In this document: one piece after another, positions 1 to 15,574 of the stretch | How positions within the stretch are numbered: the stretch's first letter is position 1 | Layout of the letters: each line of letters starts with the position of its first letter | Assembly: GCA_024516155.1 (NCBI GenBank) | Contig: JAJJXM010000010.1 | Coordinates: 62,001 to 126,000 of the forward strand | Length of the DNA stretch: 64,000 bases | Reading direction: 5' to 3' | DNA from: Pyronema omphalodes | Taxonomy: Eukaryota > Ascomycota > Pezizomycetes > Pezizales > Pyronemataceae | The notes under the pieces: model-generated | Told to the model about the DNA's origin: nothing | The model's database searches: none | The model's input: only the letters and a program-made list of their open reading frames with translations | Position numbers and translations under genes: made by a program

Positions 1-2123
1 CGTTCAGCTGTCGATCCACCTCTGTATTGATGGATACTGTCCAGGACATATGGGATAGCGGGAAGATTGCTGGTGCACTGACGATGGATATTCAGGGGGC
101 ATTTCCAACGGTGAACTGTGCCTGTCTGGTGCACAAAATGAGGAGTGCGAAGGTGGATGAGGATCTGATCTCCTGGACCGAAAGCTTCATGTCCAATTGG
201 AAAGTCGAAATGACAATGAATTGTGAAGCTGGAATGGCAATCGAGACAAACACAGGCCCTCCCAAGGGCTCACCGGTATCTCCAGTCCTCTTCCTCATAT
301 ACGTCGCGGATTTGGCACCATTCATCAAAAAAGAAGTGGACAATGCAGTTGGGCTGTCATTCATCCATGATGTTGCATGGATTGTGGAAGGCAACACAGA
401 GTCAGAAGTTACCCAGTTCCTGAACTGTTGCGCAGAAAAGGCACTTTGTTGGGCTACCGAAAATGCAGTGCAGTTTGAAGTTGAGAAAACGGAAGCAATC
501 TTGTTCTCTTGTCAGCATCAGCATCAGCATAAAACCCGTGAGCGGATCTGGGTTGGGCATCACGGAATTTCATACAATAAAGAAGGAATACATTGGTTGG
601 GTATCTGGCTGGACCCCAAACTATCACTCGTACAGCACCTCAATAAATGGATGGCTAAAGCAAAACAGCAGCAAGCACGGATTGCAAGACTGTGCAGGAA
701 ACAAGGTTGACCCACACAAAGTGCCTCAAATCTACAAAAGGCAGTAGTTCAGTCTTTTGCAACATACGGGATTGAACTTGGAGCATTAGAAGACAATTCA
801 CCACGGGGCCGATCTCGGCTGAAAGAGTTACAAAAGATCATAAACGAGCAAGCCCGGATGGCTACTGGGTGCCTCAAAACGACTCCGTCAGGATTCCTCA
901 TGGTTGAGGGAGGTATGAAGCCAGCAATAGCCATTGCAAGGGGCCGACAAGAGCGATTCAAAGCGAGGACTCTGGCAAGACCAGAATACAACGTGCCAAC
1001 CAGCCGGCGAAATCGATCTGCTAAAGCAGAGGCAGTTAGGTATACCCACAAGCGGTTCTTGAAACTTTCTGGATTCCAGAAGGTGGAGAGTGTACAACCA
1101 CGGACTGGGAGAAAGACACTTGGCACAGTGATCATTGAGATACCAGAAAAGGCCTCGGCAATCGCACAAGAATGGAGGGAACTTGGATCCGGATGCTTTT
1201 GGACGGATGGCTCAAAACTCCCGAATGACCATACAGGTGCAGCAGTGGTTTACCAGGTCAATAATGATTACACCTCCGAAGAATTCCACTTAGGAACAAA
1301 TCCAGAAGTATTCGATGCAGAACTATATGCCATTCATAAAGCTATTCGACAAGCTCACAACCTGAGGACCGACGGGATGGTTTTTCCAAAAATAACAATC
1401 TTCTGCGATGCGCAAGCTGCACTGAGGCGCTTGCAAAATGACAATGAAGGGCCAGGACAAATGATTGCCTCTTGGATCCACAGTACAGAGAGGAAACTCC
1501 AACTCCTGGGGGTGCAAATGAAATACCGTTGGATCCCAAGTCATATTGGAATCACCGGGAATGAGATGGCGGACGCTGCAGCAAAAAGAGCAGCGGCACA
1601 CCAATGCGGGGATACATATACATGTCTCATGCAAAAGTGTGCACCGATGAAATGGGCCTCACTTGCTCATGTCAACCGGCTCGCTACAGAACGATCTACC
1701 AAACTCACGACAGAATGGATCAAAACAAACCTGGAAAAAAGCCGGTCCTACCGACCAAAAAAATCCTGGGGAATAAGACAGGCTCTTCAAAAGATCCCAA
1801 AAAGGGAGGCAGCTGTTGTCCTCCAATTAGCCTCCGGCCACGCTCTGATTGGGACACATCTTGTACGAATCAAGAAAAAAGACTCGGATAGTTGCTGGTT
1901 TTGCAACTCCGGAAAAAGACAAACACGGGGACACCTGTTTGGCGAATGTAAGGCATTGAAGCGAGATCTCTTGGTGCTGAAGAAGAAGGTTGAGAAGGTG
2001 AAGGGGAAGAAAATGGGTCGAGGGACAAGGATGAATGTGGTGGCGTTGTTCCAAGATGAACGATTGACAGAACATGTACTAGATTTTCTTCAACGAACAG
2101 GTGTGGGAAAGAGAGTGGAGTAG
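1..2123 (+). pseudogene. LINE ORF2 remnant: reverse transcriptase plus RNase H
   Basis: One reading frame runs from base 3 to the TAG at 2121-2123, broken only by a TGA at 708-710; the protein sense resumes at once in the same frame. RT motif A (TMDIQGAF) and motif B (GPPKGSPVSPVLFLIY) are clear. Motif C, usually F/Y-x-D-D, reads FIHD at about 355-366, so the first catalytic Asp is replaced by His. RNase H keeps its four acidic residues: TDGS (D), DAELYAI (E), FCDAQAAL (D) and GNEMADAAAK (D). Near the end is CWFC...H-x4-C, the usual Cys/His motif of these proteins. The stop and the motif C change point to an inactive copy. The stop may be a nonsense change or a pair of compensating indels. 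Confidence 0.85.
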
Positions 2124-2427
2124 GATGCCATAAAGGTACCACTCAGGATTTACATTCAAACGGAGGTGTTTGTTTCGCGGTGATCTATGTCACTCTTTTG
2201 TTTTTCTTTTTCTTTTTATTTTTCTCGGTGTTGATTTTGTTGTCTTTTTTTTCTGTTCTTTGTTTTTTATATCGTAATCAGGTGGATATCTGGGATAAAG
2301 GAGATCGGGGGGGCTCATAAGGTGGTTAATTTCACGAGGACGGGTATTGGCTGTTTTGTTGTTTTTTCCTGCATGGGCCTTTTAGGCCTCGGTCAGCGTA
2401 TGATTCAATAAATAAATAAATAAATAA
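1..2427 (+). mobile_element. Non-LTR (LINE, Tad1-like) retrotransposon, 5' end outside window
   Basis: The fragment enters the window inside the reverse transcriptase domain, continues through RNase H and a C-terminal Cys/His motif, and ends in a 3' UTR of about 300 bases followed by a (TAAA)n tail at 2408-2427. The order RT, RNase H, CCHC-like end is that of ORF2 in Tad1-type fungal LINEs. The 3' UTR is T-rich and carries a short segment (about 2372-2407) that recurs near 13.1 and 61.0 kb. No target-site duplication can be tested because the 5' end lies outside the window. Confidence 0.9.
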
Positions 2428-4198
2428 TTGGTGATTCATGACTGAAGAGAGCTATAGGTGATGCATTACCACTGTGGGGAGACAGTGATACTTATACTTC
2501 AGTCAGAACCGTTGTTTAGCCGCTGGAGATGCCTCATTGACAGCGTGTTCGTCACAGATTCGTCATCCACACTGCATTCTCTCTGCCTACAGGTAGACAT
2601 CCAGCCACGTGGAGTAGATGCTCTTGTTGTACGCGCGGCTCCTGATGCCCCGCTGCAGCTCTTCGTCACAGTTAATTAGAGTAGCGACCAGGTTGATGTG
2701 TCGGAATTACGACACCAATGTGGTGGAAGATGGCGCTGTGTTGACTTCGTTGGAATGGTGCGCTCTGTCATTCATCAATTAGTATCGTTCTGGGAAGCCT
2801 GCCGGTGTTTTTGCTTGCTCCAGTGCGTCGTAATTGAGCCTGAAGAGCGGTCTACAGTACGTGATATTTAGGACGGTACTTTGGTAACATGTGGTGTCAT
2901 AAGCAAGCCTCAACAGCTATCTAGAGTACGTAATATTCGGCATGTTACTGTGGCGTCATCAGCGAGCCTCAACGCAAGTTCTGTGTACGTAATCTTCGGG
3001 AAGATAGCACAGTTTTCGTTATGATTGGCACAGTGATGCTAAGCCAATTCGTTCCGCATCATGGTTTTGAACACTGTCTGAAGTGTGTCGCGATATTATA
3101 GAGGTGTGGTGGAATCTGTCGTCCTCCACCATGCGGTTCGGCAGAGCTCGACGAGTGACGTTGAGTGCAGCGTTGCAATGTGCAGCATCACGGCGCTGTT
3201 GGCTACAAGTTTCGAGTTTCGCCCGTGGCTTGACCATTGTGTCCAGCATTGCTGCAAAGCCTCAGTAAAGCTATCTGTATCTATGTCTCCGACCTAGAGT
3301 TGTCTGTTCTTTACCTCACAATCCAAGGCTGGGCTACCCGTCGCTCAATCGTCAAGAACTCACCGGGAAGCAGACAGCGAAGTGCTAACGGTATTGCAAG
3401 ATTCATCGCGGATGTAATTCGAAACAAGACGAAGTTGATGGGTCAGAACGCTTCCCGGTTGGTCGGAGAAGCGTGATCGAAAGCAGGGATAGCCATGACG
3501 GATATGCTAGGCGATAAGCGGATGTAATGAGCGGTAATCGTATGACGTAAGCCGCTGTCCTCGCGTAATTTCATCAATCGAAATAGCGTGTCATCCTGGA
3601 GTTTGACGTCGGCTGTCGGCAGGCCCGCGGTTGTTGCTCCGTAGGCGAGTCGAGTGATACGTAATGACGACAATGACCAGTTCTGTCACCACGTTAGCGC
3701 GAACATCAGTCGTTCTGCATGACCCCTGCCGCTTCGCGCGCTTCCATCTAATCTCATCTCGCCGACATCAGAGCTATGTAATCACATCTTATCTGATTTA
3801 ACTGAGCTCCGCCTCCCCTCGCTCGCTCTGCAGAATACATATACACCCTGTGAGTGCCCCATTCACTATCCACTCTTCCTAAACGTCTCTCCATTTTTGT
3901 TGTACTCACAATTCTAAGCTTCAGCAATTTCATCAGCCTGCTCTATCGGTTGTCACCGATTTCATCTGCGGGACCTAGTTGCTCAGCGACTGGACACCTT
4001 GGTGGATAGTTTTCGCAGTGGGCACTCCCTGGCAGGCAAATCTTGCGTCCACTCCCGCCGGCACTTGAAGGTCGACCATCGTCTTCGACGCCGACGCCGC
4101 ATCTCGTCCTACCAACTTGGACACACTACTGACTTCCCCTCACTTACCGACTTGCTGTATGCGCTTGAAATATTACGGCTTGTTTATTCTGTGTCATT
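2428..4198. other. Intergenic stretch with a three-copy tandem repeat; leader of the zinc regulator
   Basis: I see no convincing gene. Short ORFs at 2458-2679, 3083-3297 and 3443-3673 have no recognisable content. A degenerate tandem repeat lies at 2825-3012 (listed separately). The last 400 bases look like a fungal promoter and leader: pyrimidine-rich, a TATA-like ATACATATA near 3834, and one ACCTTG word at 3996-4001 (the complement of CAAGGT, a core reported for ZafA sites). A single six-base word is weak evidence for autoregulation. Confidence 0.5.
2825..3012. repeat. Degenerate tandem repeat, 3 units of about 60-69 bases
   Basis: Three units begin GCGTCGTAA, GTGTCATAA and GCGTCATCA at about 2825, 2894 and 2953. 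Each carries GAGCCT/AAGCCTCAA and then GTACGTGAT/GTACGTAAT some 20-25 bases later. The units are clearly diverged. No coding frame runs through all three. Confidence 0.6.
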
Positions 4199-6495
<2,297 letters not shown>

Positions 6496-9400
6496 TCTTG
6501 GCTGACCTGACATCATTGCGATGATCCGGACTCGTTGCATCTAAATACAATTACCTACACTTCTCGACACTTCCTATTTGGCTTTACATTGATTTATTCA
6601 GACCCAGGACCTACAATCATTTTCTGACACTGCGACGTCGGAGAATGCCGCTTCTTCCGTGAATTAACACTTGTTAGCGGCAACCTCGACAAAGCAAAAA
6701 AAAAAGATCAGCGCAGATGATTCACCTGCATCGCGCCTGGTTTGACTTTGGAAAGAAAATGGAAAAGAAGAAAAAAGAAAAGAAAAACGAAAAGAAAAAA
6801 GAAAAGAAAACTTGTAAGATGTTAAAAAAAACATGGGAGGTTTTCACGATAATGAAACAAAAACAAGAAAAGGACAGAAAAGAAGAAACAAATTCTGTAT
6901 GCGATAATGAAACTAATAATGAAACTAATGTAAAAAAAATTGGTTGCTAATGCTTATTAACGAAAGAAATGAATAACATAAAATATTCTTCTTTATTTGT
7001 AGTTTGAGTTAATTATAAGTTTTACAGCTGGTCCTGTATATAGATCCTAGGGAGTGTAAAAGTAGTGGTTTGCTTTTTTGGATTATGGTTATGGTTGGTT
7101 ATGGTTTAAAATGATTTGGTATTACCGCTTATAGAATTTACATAGAGTTTTTGTTTCATATTTTTGACCTCGTGAAAGACCGTCCTGAAATAATTTACGT
7201 CGAGTGACATTACATATGTTTCAGCACATTTCAACTTAGATTTGTTACAAATGACAAAACTCGACATTTCAAGGGCTGGATAAAAACATCATGAAGAATA
7301 TTCCACAACCAACTATGGAAATCACAACAGCGAAGCCTCAAGCCGATAAGAATCGATATCAACCCCCGACCAAGCTCAATTCCTTGGTCATGAATAAAAC
7401 TACATGCCCAGCCCCATAAACAGGTGATAAAAATTACCTCCTCATCAGTGGAAGACTGGCGAGAATGGGTTTTTCTTTAACCGCACGGTCGTTGTCTAAT
7501 TCTTATATTATATCGCTACGAAATCTTGGCGAAAGAGTGGTGTACATACCTTGTTGTGTTTTTTTTATTCTTCTTTTTTGCTCATCTCATTATACACCCA
7601 ATACATCCGCAACCTCAAACCATGAAATCATCATATATATACCTAAGACAGCCAGGCAGCCGAGTGCTAAATGATGACCCCATAAAGATCTGAAACTTCG
7701 GCTCTACCCGCCGTCCGTGCACTGTACGATACGCGATAGATGGTGGCATACAGCTTCAGCCGCACGACAGCCGCATGACAGACGACTTCATTGCATCCAT
7801 GGATGTAAGTATGGACGTCTAGAGGTATGTATGTCTATATTTTACAGGACATCTTGACTATAGTACTGCAGTTCCACATCGGAAATTTCTGCGTCTCCTT
7901 CTCCGTACTGTACTTTGAACTGCAAAGAGGTACATATAGCGGACGCACCAGCGTTTCAGAATCACAAGAATAAAGATATGAAGACCACTTCCGTACGTCC
8001 ACCCGGAAATCTCCGCGACTATAATGATTCCAGACCGTGTTAACCGGAGCTTTGTTTTCCTCTCCCCTCTGGAAACGGGGTGTGCATAAGTCTGTTGTAC
8101 TGGGGAAGGATGCATAGCTTTATATGTGTGCTTGTATCCATGTATTCGAAAAAGTTGCACCCATGCATTCGGAGAAGTCGCAAGTGACTTATGCTCCGTC
8201 GGGTAATATGACCATTACATTAGACACCACGTAAGATTCCAGAAGCTCAAGCTGTAGTAACATATCTCTGGTGCTATTATGCCATGATAAAAAAACATTG
8301 TATGGGAATATTATAAACTTCTTCTTTTGTCTGGTTCGGTACGGTACAGAATCAAGTCGCTGTCTCATGATACACAAAAAGTGGAGTCACCTACCGCATG
8401 TACTTAAGTTCGATAATGGTGCTATGCACGATGATCGTGCAGTGGTAAGTTTTGATGCTGGGCTTGGCTTGGCTTTGGAGCCGAAATGCGGGGTTCGATT
8501 AGTGGCTGTATGTATGGCGAGGCAACATGTCTTGTGAAAGTGGAAGGGACGTTCTGTTCTGAAAACAGATAAATTGGATGCTGTGTATGGCAGAAATATA
8601 TTATGTGTGGCCTGCCTGATTTTTCCTGGTGTTGTACGCTTATTTGCACGGGTTGCACAAGTTGCAGCACGGGTCTCATGGGTTTCACGGTGCCTGACAG
8701 CATATCATATCTCATCGGAATAGATCCTGGCCTATCGAATCCTACGAATTTCGCCACGATGGAATAATAAATTTACTGTGTCAAGTAGTGGTTCGGCATT
8801 ATAAGATCATTGCAAAAGTGTAGATTTAAAGTCCATCTACTGAGATTCTGGAAGGGCTTTGAGACCAGTATTACCAGGCTGACGTTAAGACAAAGGGATA
8901 CACACTACTCATCAGGAAGGTCATACAATACTCCAAACTCATGACTGAATGACCAACGACTGTGTGCCGCACTGTACTGCAAAGTACATTTGGTGCATTG
9001 ACGAATATGTAGTGTATCCCTATTGGTGCGTGAAGTGCAGAAACCCCCGCTGTCAGCAAACAAATAAATGCAAAATAAATTTGGCCACCCGGGTATTCTG
9101 AATGTATGTACAATTTTACCGTTGCTGAGTTGTTTTGTGGGGAATTACCGTCTAAGTGTAACGTAACCGAAGAGAAGATACTCTGTCAGGAGGATCCACC
9201 TGAATCATATGGAACTGCTACAGGATGATCGGTTGCGGGGAAGTTTATATATGAAGAAAGTTCATTGGTCTTTGGCAGCAGACCGAGACACCCAAACACA
9301 ACGCACCGGGCGAAAAACGCGGGCCTTTTTTTTGTTATACGGACGATTAAAAAATGCATCCTGGTATTTTTCCAAGGCTCGCTCGGTCTGAGCTGGCACG

Positions 9401-9668
9401 AGCGCATTCCCAGTTGGCAGACGTCCGGGTTTCTTTCCGTAAAGAGGATGGTGTGTAAATTTACCCAAAAAGCTTGACTGATGCTTGGTGTAAAGTGAGG
9501 CAGCAGCTCCCCCGTCGATGGCGCACTGGCCAAGAGTTGCCTTGCTCGAGTGATGCGCAGATTCACAAAGCATTGTCTTTTACATAAACCGAGCAATCCC
9601 CCCCCGCTGTTATCCGGCAACCCAGTGCTCCGTCACCACCCTACTCCTCCACCACCACCGCCGTCAAC
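6496..9668. other. Gene-poor interval between the zinc regulator and the glucanase
   Basis: There is no gene I can support. 6755-6830 is an A/G-rich (GAAAA)n-like tract just after the regulator. 7077-7110 holds repeats of the word GGTTATGGTTATGG. ORFs at 7858-8160(-), 8271-8537(+) and 8422-8757(-) lack codon-like composition and splice partners. The last 450 bases are the presumed promoter of the GH5 gene; a 144-codon antisense ORF there (9186-9620) is not supported as a gene. Confidence 0.5.
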
Positions 9669-11267
<1,599 letters not shown>

Positions 11268-13073
11268 ATCGACTTATCGCGACCAACCAAGACGCGACGA
11301 ATTTCTTTTCATAAACACACACGTAAATACATTTGGGAACCTCATGGAAGGTCGCAAGGTGCTCTGGCAACGAGGTTTTGGGATACATTTTGGTCGTTCG
11401 CTTGTAATTTTAGTTAGTTGTTAGAGTATGGTGTTGGCATGTGAGATGAATGATGGCTATGATGAGTAAACCGTATAATTTGGGGTTGGTTTATTTTTTT
11501 CTGTAGCAAAGAATTCAATCAAGAATCAAGGTTTCACGAAAAAAGGTTCAAAAAGGTTCGTCTCGTCCCCCACAGATATCTGCACGTGTTGGTGGCGTCG
11601 TGTCGGCATCCAAGCCGAACGCCCGACCCATCTAATCTTATCCCCTTACGCCCTGCCATAAGATGTGCAGCGATGCAACCGCCTCAGCCTCGCTCGGGGA
11701 AATATCCTGCGAAACTCGAAATCCGGAACCTAAGCCCTAATGATCTGCGACTACCAGGGAATCTTGAAACAGGGGATGGATGGTATCCCAATTATGATGC
11801 ACCCACCATACACACGTCAATTGAGAGGCGTCGCCACACACACACGTGTTTGGTGCCTGATGATCTTGATGGTGATAATGGTGATGATCTTGATGGTGAT
11901 GATGGTGATGATCTTGTATTGGAGTGTTATATGTAGAACTAAGTAGCAAGTATGAAGTACCAAGATAAGGGGAAACGAGATGGGGATAGAATCTGGAAAC
12001 AAAGTCGAGGTGCATGAGAAATCAAAAAACAACATGTATGGTGCCTGAAATTTTGGCACCATGTCGTTTATGAACGACGGCTAAAATTATCCGATGGAAT
12101 ATGCTTTGGTATTGATCGTCATTATCTGCAACTGGGAATTTCAGCGGATATTTCCCCATCATTGATGGAATGTCGATGGAACTTGGAGGGATTTTGGGAT
12201 TTTGGGATTGTAGAACTGTGGGATGTGTATCCTGTATCTTAGAAAACACATGGGGTGGCCTCTCTTTATTTCTTCAAATTACTGTGGAAATTTTCAACTT
12301 TATAACCGAGTTTTAGTGGTATAGAGGCACCATACGGCGCGCTATAGACGTTGAAACCCTTGATATAAATAAGATTATGTTTATATACATACTTCTGCAA
12401 ATGACTGCGGAAGATATACCTGGAGAATGCATTAAATACCGATAAACCACAAGAAACTTTTAACCATAGCAGTGCTGCATTCATAAGAGATATACATTGT
12501 ACCTCAAAACGACGCAATCTACGGCTGCGATGAAGGATCATCAAACGATGGCTACATCGATCCGCTGGTATATCGTTGATATGCATCGTTGGTATTTAGA
12601 TATGCATCTGCAGAGAGGAAGCTTGGAACGAGATTTGCAATGCCGCTAGGATGTTATGGAAACTTCGAAAGAATCGTCCGGGACTGTAGGACTGTACCAT
12701 TTATATCGCTGCTTATATCATCGGCTATAGAAAGCTGCTTTGGAATCACAGGGGGGAAGAGGTCGACTTTATGGTCATTTGTGATCGTTTATTAATACTG
12801 TAGACTGTGGATTATCAAAGCGAAACTTTTGATATAGATATGGTTATGACGGGTTATAATCTTATGGTTACTAATGCAAAGAAAATATACATAACCTCGC
12901 CCGCCATGATAATACATCAGGTGACAACTGGCATTATGCCGATGAAATTGATCTTGAGGATTTGACGAGAGTTAATTGCGGTATATGACATGCTTGGTAT
13001 AATCACTGATGACGAAAACGCGCTTACAACATTTTTGTGACATGAAACCTAAACACCAAACCTGCGGATTGGA
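11268..13073. other. Intergenic; (GATGGTGAT)-type microsatellite and a small hairpin
   Basis: No gene is supported. 11860-11920 is a GAT/GGT-rich microsatellite inside a 116-codon ORF (11586-11936) that I do not accept. 12037-12062 is an inverted repeat with eight- to nine-base arms (TATGGTGCC ... GGCACCAT). The minus ORF 12266-12586 has no recognisable features. Confidence 0.45.
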
Positions 13074-13130
13074 ACATGCATGGCACTTTCAGCCTCGGTC
13101 GGTGTATAGTTCAATAAATAAATAAATACA
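13074..13130 (+). mobile_element. 3'-end fragment of the first LINE family
   Basis: The sequence GCATGG, a T-rich word, AGCCTCGGTC, GGTGTATAGTTCAATAAATAAATAAATA closely follows the last 55 bases of the LINE at 2372-2427 (GCATGG, GGCCTCGGTC, AGCGTATGATTCAATAAATA). Homology fades upstream, so this is a heavily 5'-truncated or decayed insertion. I saw no target-site duplication. Confidence 0.65.
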
Positions 13131-13940
13131 TAAGAACACAATTAACCCATCACTCTTGGCCTCTCTCATCTTCGTTGTCATTAATATTCATATTCATGGC
13201 AATATTTACTGCTACCTTTAGAAGTAACCCCTAAGAATGTTCACTCTGTAGGCAACGTTCCTAATATTCTCGGGTATGTACTTAAGCGATGCAGTGATAC
13301 CTTAATTATACCTATCCGCAGTAGACAGCCGTATGTAGGTCCGTAGGAATCCGGGGTTCTGCACTTTTTTGTACATGGGTTGGAAGAAGTTCAGCGCATG
13401 TCTGCGTGGGTTAACTAGGTTGACTTTGTTTAAACCGGGTTGGGGCCATACATAGCCGACATCATACCTCGTCATGTTCAATGCCTATTTCCTACCCTAC
13501 GGCGATATATATAAGGTATAATGTAAGAAATGTATGCATTTACATTACAGTGATGGTTTTTTGAAGTTATTATTTGATAGAGTGACAAAAGAACGTTATA
13601 ATAAAGCGTGTATATCTATATATGCATGCATAACTAACACCATAGGGTACCTATCGGCTTCTCTCTATCAGCGACTGCGTGACCAGTGTGGCAACCAACA
13701 TCACAGCAGCGGCTTGGGTATATGGCTGCGTGAAGATATGACGGCATAATATCATAATATTACAATCTTATGTAGTGGGTGTAAATGCCAGTGGTTGGAA
13801 AGAATGTTGCCCCCATTGATACTCCGTAGTCCAGTTGATGAGAATGGAAAGATACATTTATGCATATGTATCTAGGGCAAAGATAAGCGGGATATATAGG
13901 GCAATGTTATTAAATGTCGCGAGTGATAGAAAATGACTAC
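13131..13940. other. Intergenic, AT-rich, no gene seen
   Basis: Short ORFs only (for example 13534-13749). No protein-like composition, splice pairs or repeats stand out apart from the MITE that begins at 13941. Confidence 0.4.
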
Positions 13941-14130
13941 TGGGGGATTTCTCATTGCTCTATCGACTTCGCCATAACAATAGAGAATCTGAATAGACAA
14001 GGTGGCCAGCACCCTCCTGTATATCCGAGCCCTCTATTTTTTCTCTATAGAAAAAATATGTATTTGTTCATGGTGATATAGGCTTTCCCGGCCGTTGCTG
14101 GCCAGCTAGAGAGCGATAGGAATTCCTCCA
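13941..14130. mobile_element. MITE, copy 1 (diverged terminal inverted repeats)
   Basis: Left end TGGGGGATTTCTCATTGCTC pairs imperfectly with the inverted right end GAGCGATAGGAATTCCTCCA. The inside matches the copy at 57077-57279: GAATCTGAATAG against GAAAATCCGAATAG, CCCTCTATTTTTTCTCTATAGAAAA against GGCTCTATTCGTGTTCTATAGAAAA, and GTGATATAGGCT against GTGAAATAGGCT. It has no coding capacity and is about 190 bases long. I could not define a target-site duplication. Confidence 0.75.
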
Positions 14131-15574
14131 ATGTAATGAACGCGAAGAAAGATGGAGAAGTGGCTGGTTGGATTATAGGAAGTGAGAGATAGGAGATTTG
14201 ACTAGGATGGAATGGAGAGGAGGACTGATTGGAAAGATGGAACTGGTCGTGAAGATATAAGGTTCAAGAGGGAAATGCCGCATTGAGATGACGATAATGG
14301 ATTCTCGGGCGATAAGCGACGACATTTCGTAAACCCTAATTGACAAAACTCTACCCATTGGTAAGCAAGATTCGCAGACGATTTATAAGGCTGTAATAGG
14401 TAATGCGCGGCAGCAAATAAAAATCATCGTGACAATACTCTTAATAGCGCATACAGAGCAGCTGGCACAGCCGGCCATAAGTGGATCGTTTTTTTTTTTC
14501 CTTTTTTTTTGCTGAGGGAAATATATAATATTTATATCCATCGTGAAAATAACACTAATGATGAGAGCGAAGAAATAATATAATAATTTTCCGCATGAAC
14601 CTTTGGCTCCCTGCTCCTCTATCACTTTTTGCAATAATCTGAAATACGAAATATTTAGAAATAGTCATTGTATCCATATTTCCAGCTTTCTAACTCCCAT
14701 TAGTTGAAACCGATATCATTTCAACATTTCTCCTGCCAATCTTTCATCCATCTATTCTTTCCCCGGAATCACCAGACATAAACCCCTCTGACTTCTCATC
14801 ATTCTCTTCAAAACCATGACTTACCCTCTCCGGTATCTGAAGTCCCCGTGCCCCTCATCCATATCCTCATAGTAATCTCATCCATCAACATCAATATCAA
14901 GTGACAGCATCAAAAACCGCAACAGGGAAATGTGAAAGACCACCCCATCTTATTCCTAATAATCAATCACACAACGTTCTCGGCATTTCTCAAGTTGATA
15001 TCCGCAGTCCATTGAGCCCTAATAAGACAGCATCAAGCGTTTCCTGTCTAGCCATGCCCTCTTTATATGAAACCGTATTATAGACAGAGCACTCAATAGC
15101 GTTGTGAACGACGGTGGAGACAGCGGAACTACACCCAGTAAGAAAAATTTCAACCCTTACGGTAACTTGCTGTAGGAATGGACTGTGCACTATTTATAGG
15201 TCAATAGATACAAACCCAAGACCTGTTTTAGAAATTTTGGAAGTACATCAGATCCAGAGTTGCATTCGGGGAATATTAAATACCAACGTCTTGCGAGTGA
15301 TGGACGGAATAGCAACTATTTTTACGGTTTTGGTGAATGGAAAGAAGATATTGCAGAATTTTCAGAACGGACAGAGATAGGCACAACGACTCTTTGATGC
15401 ACTAGGTAGTCATGGTCATAACAAAAGGGGGGACATTCATTCACGACACTTCGCACCATTCGCAAATTCTCCGGAAAAAAAGGGTATCAATTTCATTCAT
15501 CCATCAATCAAACCGCATTAAGTGAATACATTTTTCGTCAATCATAACCTCGCCCTAATACCTTCCTTTGTTTG
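14131..15574. other. Intergenic downstream of the aminopeptidase
   Basis: AT-rich; T tracts at 14488-14510; no supported gene. The 60-88-codon ORFs at 14901-15380 lack features. The last stretch should hold the aminopeptidase 3' UTR on the minus strand. Confidence 0.4.

Noticed and set aside
708..710. TGA in the LINE as a programmed readthrough or recoded codon
   Set aside because: No recoding signal is visible and motif C is also damaged, so simple decay is the better explanation.
9186..9620. 144-codon minus-strand ORF upstream of the GH5 gene
   Set aside because: It lies in the presumed promoter, has no domain or splice partner and its composition does not look coding.
11586..11936. 116-codon ORF after the GH5 gene
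   Set aside because: Its C-terminal DGDNGDDLDGDDGDD is just a translated microsatellite, and there is no conserved part.
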